Shown piece by piece: positions 1 to 6,219 of a DNA stretch of 21,708 bases. The DNA is from Methanobacteriota archaeon (lineage in GTDB: Archaea; Thermoplasmatota; Poseidoniia; Poseidoniales; Poseidoniaceae). Under the pieces are notes generated by a model, which had not been told where the DNA came from, searched no databases, and saw only the letters and a list, made by a program, of their open reading frames with translations. The DNA is taken from contig WTIV01000185.1 in NCBI GenBank assembly GCA_011525095.1, forward strand, positions 1-21,708, written 5' to 3'. Position 1 is the stretch's first letter. Each line of letters begins with the position of its first letter. A program made the translations under genes and the position numbers.

Positions 1-1
1 A

Positions 2-424
2 GTCTCTGAAGGCAAGGTGGATTCTGCGCAAACAACAGGTTCTGCATCAAGAGGAGGTCATACAGCACCTCCAATTTGCGGATGCAGTGATTTGATTCTG
101 TCCTCGTCTGCAAAAACTCACTCTAGAGTTCGTCTTGTAGAAGAGATGGAAGAAGGTTATGTTGTCCACAGTGTTATGGGAGCACACACCGCAAATCCAA
201 CGAGTGGAGACTTTTCTGTAACTACCTCTACGATTTTACGAGTCGAAGGTGGCGAGATAGTTGGTGCTCTATCACAAGCTGGCTTTTCCGGAAATATGGC
301 TAAGGCTCTATCTGGTAGGGTTGTACTAGGGGACTCCTCAATACGCAAGGGTTCATACAGCACCGGCTCAATGCATGTACCAGATGTGCTAATGATGGAC
401 GGTTTGAGAATTAATCCTGCTTGA
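2..424 (+). CDS. TldD/PmbA-family protein, C-terminal part (5' end outside the window)
   Basis: The frame is open from the first bases and stops at TGA 422-424, leaving 140 residues of a longer gene. The C-terminal domain pattern of the TldD/PmbA family is visible: a serine/glycine-rich segment with GSASRGG, then AHTANPTSGDFSV, then a strand pair ending in GGEIVGALS and the GFSGNMAKAL helix. The HTANPxTGDFSV-like wording is closer to PmbA (TldE) than to TldD, whose HExxxH zinc site would in any case lie upstream and cannot be checked. In bacteria TldD and TldE form a heterodimeric protease that acts on small modified peptides and unfolded substrates; the archaeal role is not settled. Family assignment is firm; the choice between the two paralogues is tentative. 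The next gene follows after about 180 bases. Confidence 0.85.
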   Translation, partial: VSEGKVDSAQTTGSASRGGHTAPPICGCSDLILSSSAKTHSRVRLVEEMEEGYVVHSVMGAHTANPTSGDFSVTTSTILRVEGGEIVGALSQAGFSGNMAKALSGRVVLGDSSIRKGSYSTGSMHVPDVLMMDGLRINPA

Positions 425-498
425 TTTGTTTACATTCACTTTGTTGAATATCTTGCAGACATCTTCATGAACCTTCTCCATTAGTCATTCAACTCCAC

Positions 499-506
499 GG
501 AGGTGA
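499..506 (+). promoter_or_regulatory. Very strong Shine-Dalgarno sequence GGAGGTGA upstream of RPA
   Basis: GGAGGTGA is a full-length match to the archaeal anti-Shine-Dalgarno sequence and the best such site seen in the window. It lies about 100 bases before the RPA start, far too distant to serve it. The only standard start codon at proper distance is GTG at 513, six bases downstream, which opens a 32-codon frame. Either that frame is translated or the match is fortuitous. Confidence 0.5.
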
Positions 507-512
507 AAGGGA

Positions 513-611
513 GTGTCCAATAGATTCAACCAACCAGCACGAAAGCCCAACCACCCGTCCTGCGACGGGCCAGAAATCGAAACTGACCGTCGAGGTGTCA
601 AACATGTCTGA
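513..611 (+). CDS. Possible 32-residue leader peptide ending inside the RPA start
   Basis: A GTG at 513, six bases after a GGAGGTGA ribosome site, opens 32 sense codons that stop at TGA 609-611. The stop falls eight bases past the first base of the likely RPA ATG (604), so the end of this frame and the start of RPA overlap. The predicted peptide is basic and polar (it begins MSNRFNQPARK), has no recognisable domain and is too short to judge by composition. A six-base-pair hairpin (554-569) lies within it. The arrangement would allow translational coupling to RPA or leader-type control. It is proposed on start signal and overlap only; it could equally be untranslated 5' leader. The RPA frame is itself open back to 448 but has no ATG, GTG or TTG before 595. 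Confidence 0.3.
   Translation: MSNRFNQPARKPNHPSCDGPEIETDRRGVKHV
554..569 (+). promoter_or_regulatory. GC-rich hairpin in the RPA leader
   Basis: CCCGTC (554-559) pairs perfectly with GACGGG (564-569) around the four-base loop CTGC. It ends 34 bases before the RPA ATG and is not followed by a T-run. That makes a leader RNA structure more likely than an intrinsic terminator for the upstream gene. Confidence 0.4.
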
Positions 612-2301
612 TTATGACGCACATGTGGCCGAGGTCATCAATCAGGTCCCTGAAGCGGATCCTGAAAAGGTTGCAGAGGCTTTCGCTAGGTACGAGAAAG
701 ATTTCTTGATTCCTCCAGAGGATGCGATGAGGTCTGTATTGAGAAGGTTCCAATCTGATACAGGAACTCCTGCGCAGACCAATCAGCAATCCGGTGGTAG
801 CCAAAGACAATCCCTACCAATCAAGAAAGTTGAGAAGTTGTCAGACCTCTCAGGTGATGATAAAAACGTCGAGATTGAAGTGGAAGTGGTAACTCATAAC
901 CCTCGCACAACAATGGTGAGAGGAGAAGAAAAAATTGTTCCATACGGCTTGATTGAAGACCAGCCATGGTCAGAAGGCGGGGAAAGAACCAGATGGGAAT
1001 ACAAAGACTGGGGCAACAACCCAAACCTCGCTCCGGGTGCAGTAGTCAGACTCGAAGGAGTATCTGTAAACGAGTACCAGGGCAAGATGTCCATCAACAT
1101 CAATCAAGCGAGCAGAGTTGTAGTTTTACGCGAAGGGGTCAGAACAGTAACAAATCCAGGTGAACCTGTTGAGATTTCTAGCATCAAATCTGAGGGTAAC
1201 GTCACGGTAGTAGGTCGATTACTTGCAAGCAGAAATGACGTGATTCATCGCAGGGACGGCTCCGGTTCTATAGACGTCGTCAGGGGTAGAATCGCTGACG
1301 ATACTGGCGCAATAGGATTCCTATCTTGGGAATCTTTCGACCATGAGGTTGGCTCACTCCTAAAGATAGAAAACGCTCAGGTAAACGTCTTCAGAGACAC
1401 TCCAGAAATCAACATCGGTTCATCCTCTCGAATCGAAATTTATCACGATTCGAATTTCGCATCTGCTGAAGACCTGGTGGCTAGATCTGTAAGTAAAATC
1501 GAGGAACTGAGGGACGGTTCAAGGGATGTAGAAATAGTGGTCGAAATCCAAAAAATGATCAGAAGAGATTTCCAAGGAAAGGATGGAGAATCTAAGAGCG
1601 TCTGGTCTGGAGATGTTGCTGACCCCACTGGTAAGTGCAGAACTTCGATGTGGGAAGAGCCACCATTCGATTTCGAATCGACCCCCGTAGTTGTGAGAAT
1701 CAAAGGTGCTAGAGTTAGGGCATGGCAAGGTGTACCAGACATCACCGTAGACAACAGTTCGCAGATTGAAGTTCTCGCTGCTGCACCATGGGGCGAAGAC
1801 GTAGACCTTGCAAATAATTTCGTAAGCGTTGAATTGGATGAATTAGCTTCCGGTGCAAGTAGAGTTGGAATCTCAACAAAAGGCACAATCGTGTCCATTA
1901 GAGAGGATTCGGGAATTATCTATCGATGTACTGAGTGTAGAAGAGTACTGAGAGATGGAGAGTGTGCAACTCACGGGTCCCAGGATGGAAATATGGATGT
2001 TAGATTGCGTATGGTTCTTGACAATTGTAAATCGACGATATCCCTTATTGTCAACAAATCTGCAACCGAATCATTACTAGGAATGAGCCAGGCTGATATT
2101 TCGTCAAATGTTTCAGAAAATGGAAGTATGCAATTCATTCAAGATTTGAGAGAAAGGCTTCTCGGAAGAGAATTGCTTGCAAATGGTAGAACCATAGTAG
2201 ATGAGCAAGGTGCAATGCTACTTTCAGATGATGTTGAATTACTTGAGACAGATTCGGTTCTTGCAGCCTCTGAATTGCGCTCAAAATGGGGGGTGGTTTG
2301 A
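604..2301 (+). CDS. Replication protein A large subunit (single-stranded DNA binding, multiple OB folds)
   Basis: This 565-residue protein is the archaeal single-stranded DNA-binding protein used in replication, repair and recombination. After an N-terminal helical region (1-50) come three OB-fold repeats at roughly 85-175, 195-280 and 305-392. Each ends with a typical strand pair followed by a polar motif (for example NEYQGKMSININQAS and GVPDITVDNSSQIEVL). A fourth OB unit from about 418 contains a zinc-site pattern with C442, C445, C454 and H457, as in euryarchaeal RPA. ATG 604 is chosen as start because GAGGTG (592-597) lies six bases before it. The in-frame GTG at 595 is part of that ribosome site and would add only three residues. 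The stop abuts the TTG start of the RPA-associated protein, so the two are almost certainly co-translated. Confidence 0.92.
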   Translation: MSDYDAHVAEVINQVPEADPEKVAEAFARYEKDFLIPPEDAMRSVLRRFQSDTGTPAQTNQQSGGSQRQSLPIKKVEKLSDLSGDDKNVEIEVEVVTHNPRTTMVRGEEKIVPYGLIEDQPWSEGGERTRWEYKDWGNNPNLAPGAVVRLEGVSVNEYQGKMSININQASRVVVLREGVRTVTNPGEPVEISSIKSEGNVTVVGRLLASRNDVIHRRDGSGSIDVVRGRIADDTGAIGFLSWESFDHEVGSLLKIENAQVNVFRDTPEINIGSSSRIEIYHDSNFASAEDLVARSVSKIEELRDGSRDVEIVVEIQKMIRRDFQGKDGESKSVWSGDVADPTGKCRTSMWEEPPFDFESTPVVVRIKGARVRAWQGVPDITVDNSSQIEVLAAAPWGEDVDLANNFVSVELDELASGASRVGISTKGTIVSIREDSGIIYRCTECRRVLRDGECATHGSQDGNMDVRLRMVLDNCKSTISLIVNKSATESLLGMSQADISSNVSENGSMQFIQDLRERLLGRELLANGRTIVDEQGAMLLSDDVELLETDSVLAASELRSKWGVV

Positions 2302-3252
2302 TTGCAGCCTGCTAGAAGAATTAGAAGACAACCAGCGTGGCCAATGCTAGCGTCAGAGTTCAGTGATTCAACACTTAACCAACAAGGGTCAGGAGAATTT
2401 GACCCGATGTTCATCATAACAAAGCTCGGAGCTAAGGTCAACAGAGTCATTGTGGCTGGTATGCTTGAGAGATTAGATCCTCGGGAGACATCGAATGGCT
2501 CTACTTTGTGGCAAGGACAACTTAGAGACCCCTCTGGCCTGCACTTCTTCTCCGTAGGAGATTACGCTCCTGAATCCATGAGAGAGTTGACAATACAACT
2601 TTCATCAAGAATTGAGGACGGAGAATCCATAATGCTACTAATGACAGCAAAGGCTCGCTATTTCCAAAATGAAGAGGGTGCGGTTTACACCAGTCTACGT
2701 CCTGAAGAAGCAGCAATCGTAACAAGAGAGGTCTACAGAAATTGGTTAGTCAGTGCCTGTAAGGGTATGCTAGAGAGAATGGACATGCAAGAAAAGGCGA
2801 TTTCTCTTGAGAAGACAACCAATGCATTAGCAGCAGCAGGTATCCCAGAAAACATGAGAGAAGGTCTTCTATTGGCAGGCGAGCACTATGGCGAGATTGA
2901 TACAGAGCCGTATCGTTTGAACATCATGAATGCTCTGGATATCGCCGAAGATAAGATTCCGTCATTCACTGCAAATAGTACTCCCAAATCTCAGGCCAGT
3001 TTAGAGGTAGAAGAGCAGGAAAGCACCCAAGAAGAGGTGCCAGCACCAGATGGTGAAGTTGATCTGAACCAAGTCCTACTCGATTTAATTTCCAGATTAG
3101 ACCAAGGAGAGGGAGTCGATTTCGACACACTACTGTCAAACGCCGCTGCAAGGGGTCATGATAGAGACGCATCCGAGGCAGCGTTGGATGACTTGACTGA
3201 GGATGGCTCTGTGCACGAGCCAAGATTTGGTTGGTTTAAGATTACAAATTAA
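2302..3252 (+). CDS. RPA-associated protein (COG3390 family)
   Basis: The 316-residue product matches the archaeal RPA-associated family, whose members are encoded beside RPA and bind it in vivo (shown in haloarchaea; in Pyrococcus a related subunit is part of the RPA heterotrimer). The family opening is clear: basic N-terminus, PAWPMLASEFSDST, then an OB-fold core with LGAKVNRVIVAGMLER, QLRDPSGLHFFSVGDYAPE and VYTSLRPEEAAIV. The middle (150-210) is helical, an acidic Glu-rich linker follows at about 230-250, and the last 65 residues look like a winged-helix domain ending in GWFKITN. The start is TTG, directly after the RPA TGA and preceded by a GGGTGG ribosome site at 2291-2296. The tight coupling supports a 1:1 complex with RPA. 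Confidence 0.88.
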   Translation: MQPARRIRRQPAWPMLASEFSDSTLNQQGSGEFDPMFIITKLGAKVNRVIVAGMLERLDPRETSNGSTLWQGQLRDPSGLHFFSVGDYAPESMRELTIQLSSRIEDGESIMLLMTAKARYFQNEEGAVYTSLRPEEAAIVTREVYRNWLVSACKGMLERMDMQEKAISLEKTTNALAAAGIPENMREGLLLAGEHYGEIDTEPYRLNIMNALDIAEDKIPSFTANSTPKSQASLEVEEQESTQEEVPAPDGEVDLNQVLLDLISRLDQGEGVDFDTLLSNAAARGHDRDASEAALDDLTEDGSVHEPRFGWFKITN

Positions 3253-3310
3253 TCTTCAATTCCAACAGGTTCAAGTTCCATTCGCGTTCTCGCTTGAAGT
3301 AGGTGAGCCC

Positions 3311-3664
3311 ATGGCAGGGACAGATTTCTTCATTCGACCGGCAAGTGGTACTTCAAGTTCTGATTGGCTGAGACTACCAAATGCAGACATCAGTGTCTCG
3401 ATTTCTAGAAGAATCACTAGAACAGTTCTTCACGGTGGAGAAGGAGATGATTTGGTTGACGAAGGTGCAGAATCAGCGATTTATGTTGTCAAAGGAGAAA
3501 TGGACTTTGAGGAATATAAGAAAATTCTGAAAATGTTCAGAAGCGGCCAGCCTTACATTCACGACCCATTTGAGGAAAGGGATGTCAAGTGCGTATTCGG
3601 CAAAATTGAGTACGACGGCTCAACTAAAATATACACCTTTGAATTAATTGAAGATATTAGGTGA
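3311..3664 (+). CDS. Small beta-rich protein at the head of the pilus cluster; phage-tail-adaptor-like pattern
   Basis: This 117-residue protein is not firmly recognised. It has no signal peptide or membrane segment and looks beta-rich with one central helix. Its order of elements is ISVSISRRITRTV, a glycine loop, an acidic DEG turn, YVVKGEMDFEEYKKIL and a C-terminal YTFELIED strand. That order resembles the small phage baseplate/tail adaptor domains (DNA-circularisation N-domain and related tail proteins), where a 'penalty-like' strand pair is followed by a short helix and a closing strand. This is pattern resemblance, not proof. ATG 3311 is chosen because AGGTGA (3301-3306) precedes it by four bases and longer starts would run into the RPA-associated gene. 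It overlaps or abuts the next gene, which ties it to the pilus membrane and ATPase genes. Confidence 0.6.
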   Translation: MAGTDFFIRPASGTSSSDWLRLPNADISVSISRRITRTVLHGGEGDDLVDEGAESAIYVVKGEMDFEEYKKILKMFRSGQPYIHDPFEERDVKCVFGKIEYDGSTKIYTFELIEDIR

Positions 3665-3672
3665 GTGATTTA

Positions 3673-4245
3673 ATGCGTTCACTAGACGAGTCCAGAGAAA
3701 TTCTCTATGTTATTAGAACTCTAGATGTTCTAATGGGTTCCGGAGTCGGTCTTGAAGCTGCAATACACTCAATCTCTCAGGGTGGTTACGGAATTATTTC
3801 CAAGGATTTTGAAGGATTAATGGAGAATATCAACAAAGGCCGCCCATTAGAAAAAGAACTTCGCGGCCTTTTGAAAAAAGCAGAAACAGATGGATACAAG
3901 CGAGTGATTAACACTATGCTGAATAACGTCACTCAGAACACTGACATTATCGAAACCCTGAGGAAGCAGGGAGAGAGAATGGAAGAGACAAGGACAGAGA
4001 GTGTCAAGGAGTATATCGAGGAGTTGGGAGGTGTGCCTGAAACCTTGCTATCAATCGGTATGATCGGCCCAATTATCTTGTCCATTCTAGGTATAGCACC
4101 TCAACTAATGGAGGATGCAGAAGAATTGTTTGGTCCAATGGACCAGGGCATGATTATGAGTATTGTCAACGTAGGTTTGTTCCTTACTTTGTTGGGAATG
4201 GCAATGATTGGTCTTAAGGCCCATACTAAAGACCCGGGGTTGTGA
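3673..4245 (+). CDS. Type II/IV secretion system F-domain membrane protein (TadC/TadB-like), short form
   Basis: The product (190 residues) has one T2SSF-type domain: a cytoplasmic helical bundle with the characteristic GSGVGLEAAIHSISQGG start (a lone F-domain helix pair), then two membrane helices at about 120-145 and 160-182. F-domain proteins form the inner-membrane platform of type IV filament machines and are worked by the associated ATPase. It lacks the N-terminal membrane segment found in most TadB, TadC or ArlJ proteins. ATG 3673 is preferred because GGTGA (3660-3664) lies eight bases before it. GTG 3661, which overlaps the previous stop by four bases, would add four residues and cannot be excluded. 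The next gene begins three bases after the stop. Confidence 0.78.
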   Translation: MRSLDESREILYVIRTLDVLMGSGVGLEAAIHSISQGGYGIISKDFEGLMENINKGRPLEKELRGLLKKAETDGYKRVINTMLNNVTQNTDIIETLRKQGERMEETRTESVKEYIEELGGVPETLLSIGMIGPIILSILGIAPQLMEDAEELFGPMDQGMIMSIVNVGLFLTLLGMAMIGLKAHTKDPGL

Positions 4246-4248
4246 TCT

Positions 4249-4980
4249 ATGCTATTCTCAATCCTTGAAATGTTTCGAAATGACCCTCTCTTATTGTTCA
4301 TTATCACACTCGGTGTAGCATGTTCTATTGGTGGAATACCTCCAATTTTGGAAAGAGTCCGCAGAAGAGGCATCGAGAACGATTTACCCGCAATGCTAGA
4401 AGCACTTTCAGACTCTCTTGGAGCAGGACTCGGTCTCCAACAAGCCATGATGGCGGAAGCAGATAGAAACACAGGGACGCTTGGAAAACTCCTGAAAGAA
4501 ACCTTGGCTGAAAGCCACGCATCTTCTTTTGACGCCGCCCTTGCAAGTTTCGCAACAAAATCACGCTCCTCCCAAGTTCAGCGGGTAATGCATCTGATGT
4601 CTACCGCTATAGAACAAGATGCACCGCTCCAAAACATTCTTGCAGATATGTCAAGAGATTACGAGAGACTCAATGATTTGATGAACCGTAGGGAGTCAGA
4701 TTTGATGGGACGCTCAATCCTCATCATCATGTTTGTTTCAGTAGGGTTACCTTTCCTTATTGCATTCATAGTTGGACTATTCGCACCAAGGACTCAGGGC
4801 TTTCAACTCGAGTCATTCAATTCTTCATTCACACTTTTCTTTGGAGCAGCATCATTCGTTGCTATTTCCGTGAGCGGCAGAATGCTTGGAAGGATGCGTT
4901 CCGCACTTTGGTGGGCGCCTTTGTGGATGGCAGTTTCTATGTCGATTTATCACGTCGGCGTCTTGGTAATTGGAGGTTAG
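4249..4980 (+). CDS. Type II/IV secretion system F-domain membrane protein (TadB/TadC-like), long form
   Basis: This 243-residue second platform protein has a membrane helix at about 13-34, then a cytoplasmic F-domain bundle beginning NDLPAMLEALSDSLGAGLG (the usual lead helix of the T2SSF fold). Three further hydrophobic segments follow near 160-184, 198-212 and 220-242. Together with the preceding gene it gives two single-domain platform proteins, as in Tad systems (TadB plus TadC), rather than one two-domain ArlJ-type protein. Start ATG 4249 has only a weak upstream ribosome site (GTGAT), consistent with coupling to the previous stop three bases away. The ATPase gene starts three bases after its stop. 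Confidence 0.82.
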   Translation: MLFSILEMFRNDPLLLFIITLGVACSIGGIPPILERVRRRGIENDLPAMLEALSDSLGAGLGLQQAMMAEADRNTGTLGKLLKETLAESHASSFDAALASFATKSRSSQVQRVMHLMSTAIEQDAPLQNILADMSRDYERLNDLMNRRESDLMGRSILIIMFVSVGLPFLIAFIVGLFAPRTQGFQLESFNSSFTLFFGAASFVAISVSGRMLGRMRSALWWAPLWMAVSMSIYHVGVLVIGG

Positions 4981-4983
4981 AAA

Positions 4984-6219
4984 ATGGAGCAAATTTTGGA
5001 ACAATATGGAAGAGTTACTATTTACATGGAACCAAATCATCCCTCGCCGATGTATCACGTGGACGGAGGAGTTGAGCCAAACCCATACGGTAATCTCGCT
5101 GTACTACTAGAAGATGATAATCTGGAAGAGATAATGTACAACGGTGGAGCTCAGTGTGTTAAAGTAGCACACAGGGACCACGGTATGTGTAGGACCAATG
5201 TTTGGGTAGATGACCAGCAAGGTCTAGAAGTTGCAAGGAATATTGCAGCATTCACGTCAGTTCCACTTGGAGACGGTCCGGGCATGGTTCCTATCTTCGA
5301 TGGAAGACTTCCCGACGGAAGCCGTGTAAACGGGACAATTCCGCCAGTTTCTCCAGATGGACCCACTTTGACAATCAGAAAATTCCGTGAGGACCCATTA
5401 ACCATGATTGATTTGATTAAATTCGGAACCGTTAATCTAAGACTTGCTGCAATGATGTGGGTATGGATTGAAGGTTTGGACAGCAGGCCTGCAAATTTCG
5501 TTATTGCAGGCGGAACAGGTTCAGGTAAAACCACTACACTAAACTGTCTTGGAATGTATATTCCATGGCACAAGCGCCTTCTAACTGTAGAAGACACAGC
5601 TGAATTGCAGGTTTACCACGACCACTGGCTAAGAATGGAAACACGCAGAGAGAGGCCTGATGGTACTCCTGCTGTTGACATGAACGATTGTCTAAAGTCG
5701 AGTCTGCGTATGAGGCCGGACAGAATAATTGTGGGTGAAGTAAGGTCTAGTGAGTGTGCGACTTTGCTAACGGCAATGAATACTGGGCACGATGGTTCAT
5801 TCGGTTCACTGCACGCAAACACTGCAATGGAGACGATTACAAGGATGATTAATCCTCCAATGAACGTTCCACCAATCATGCTTACTGGTTTGGACCTGAT
5901 TATCATCCAGGCTAGGCTGTATGTAAATGGTAAGACTGCAAGAAAAATCACAGAAGTTGCTGAGGTTGCAGGAATGGAAGGTGACAAACCTCGATTGAAT
6001 GCAATTTGGAAATACAACGCTGCAACAGATAGGATTGAAGAAACAGGAATTCCTTCCAAGATGAGGGAAACGATTTGTACAGCGGCTGGAATAACTCCTG
6101 CTCAATTTGAGCAACACGTAAACCAAAGGCAGCAAATCCTCGGGGATCTGCTAAACCGAGATATTAGAGATATTGAAACGGTCACCAAGGTCATCCAAGG
6201 TTTCTACGCATCACGTTAA
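4984..6219 (+). CDS. CpaF/TadA-type secretion ATPase (type IV filament motor)
   Basis: The 411-residue ATPase powers assembly of a type IV-like filament from the cytoplasm by driving the F-domain platform. Visible motifs are Walker A GGTGSGKT at 176-183, the Asp box near 203 (TVEDTAELQ), Walker B RIIVGEVR at 247-254 and the His box GSLHAN at 274-279. The N-terminal domain (about 35-150) carries LEEIMYNG and a glycine-rich PIFDGRLPDGSRVN stretch typical of CpaF/TadA. ATG 4984 follows GGAGG (4972-4976) by seven bases. Gene order is platform-platform-ATPase, the reverse of bacterial tadA-tadB-tadC. No pilin or prepilin peptidase is adjacent; a pilin lies at 12114. The last bases overlap the end of the convergent SAP-repeat gene. 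Confidence 0.93.
   Translation: MEQILEQYGRVTIYMEPNHPSPMYHVDGGVEPNPYGNLAVLLEDDNLEEIMYNGGAQCVKVAHRDHGMCRTNVWVDDQQGLEVARNIAAFTSVPLGDGPGMVPIFDGRLPDGSRVNGTIPPVSPDGPTLTIRKFREDPLTMIDLIKFGTVNLRLAAMMWVWIEGLDSRPANFVIAGGTGSGKTTTLNCLGMYIPWHKRLLTVEDTAELQVYHDHWLRMETRRERPDGTPAVDMNDCLKSSLRMRPDRIIVGEVRSSECATLLTAMNTGHDGSFGSLHANTAMETITRMINPPMNVPPIMLTGLDLIIIQARLYVNGKTARKITEVAEVAGMEGDKPRLNAIWKYNAATDRIEETGIPSKMRETICTAAGITPAQFEQHVNQRQQILGDLLNRDIRDIETVTKVIQGFYASR

Noticed and set aside
425..603. tRNA or other structured RNA gene in the gap before RPA
   Set aside because: Only one short hairpin is present; no cloverleaf, T-loop or CCA-like end was found.
1443..1898. Minus-strand open frame of 151 codons within RPA
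   Set aside because: The plus-strand reading has clear OB folds across this interval, and no ribosome site or domain supports the antisense frame.
3203..3310. Longer N-terminus for the small tail-adaptor-like protein
   Set aside because: It would overlap the RPA-associated gene by 50 bases, whereas ATG 3311 has its own AGGTGA site.
5151..6059. Two minus-strand open frames of about 148 codons opposite the ATPase gene
   Set aside because: They lie wholly antisense to a gene with complete Walker and His motifs, show Ser/Ile-rich compositions typical of reverse-strand shadows and have no recognised domain.
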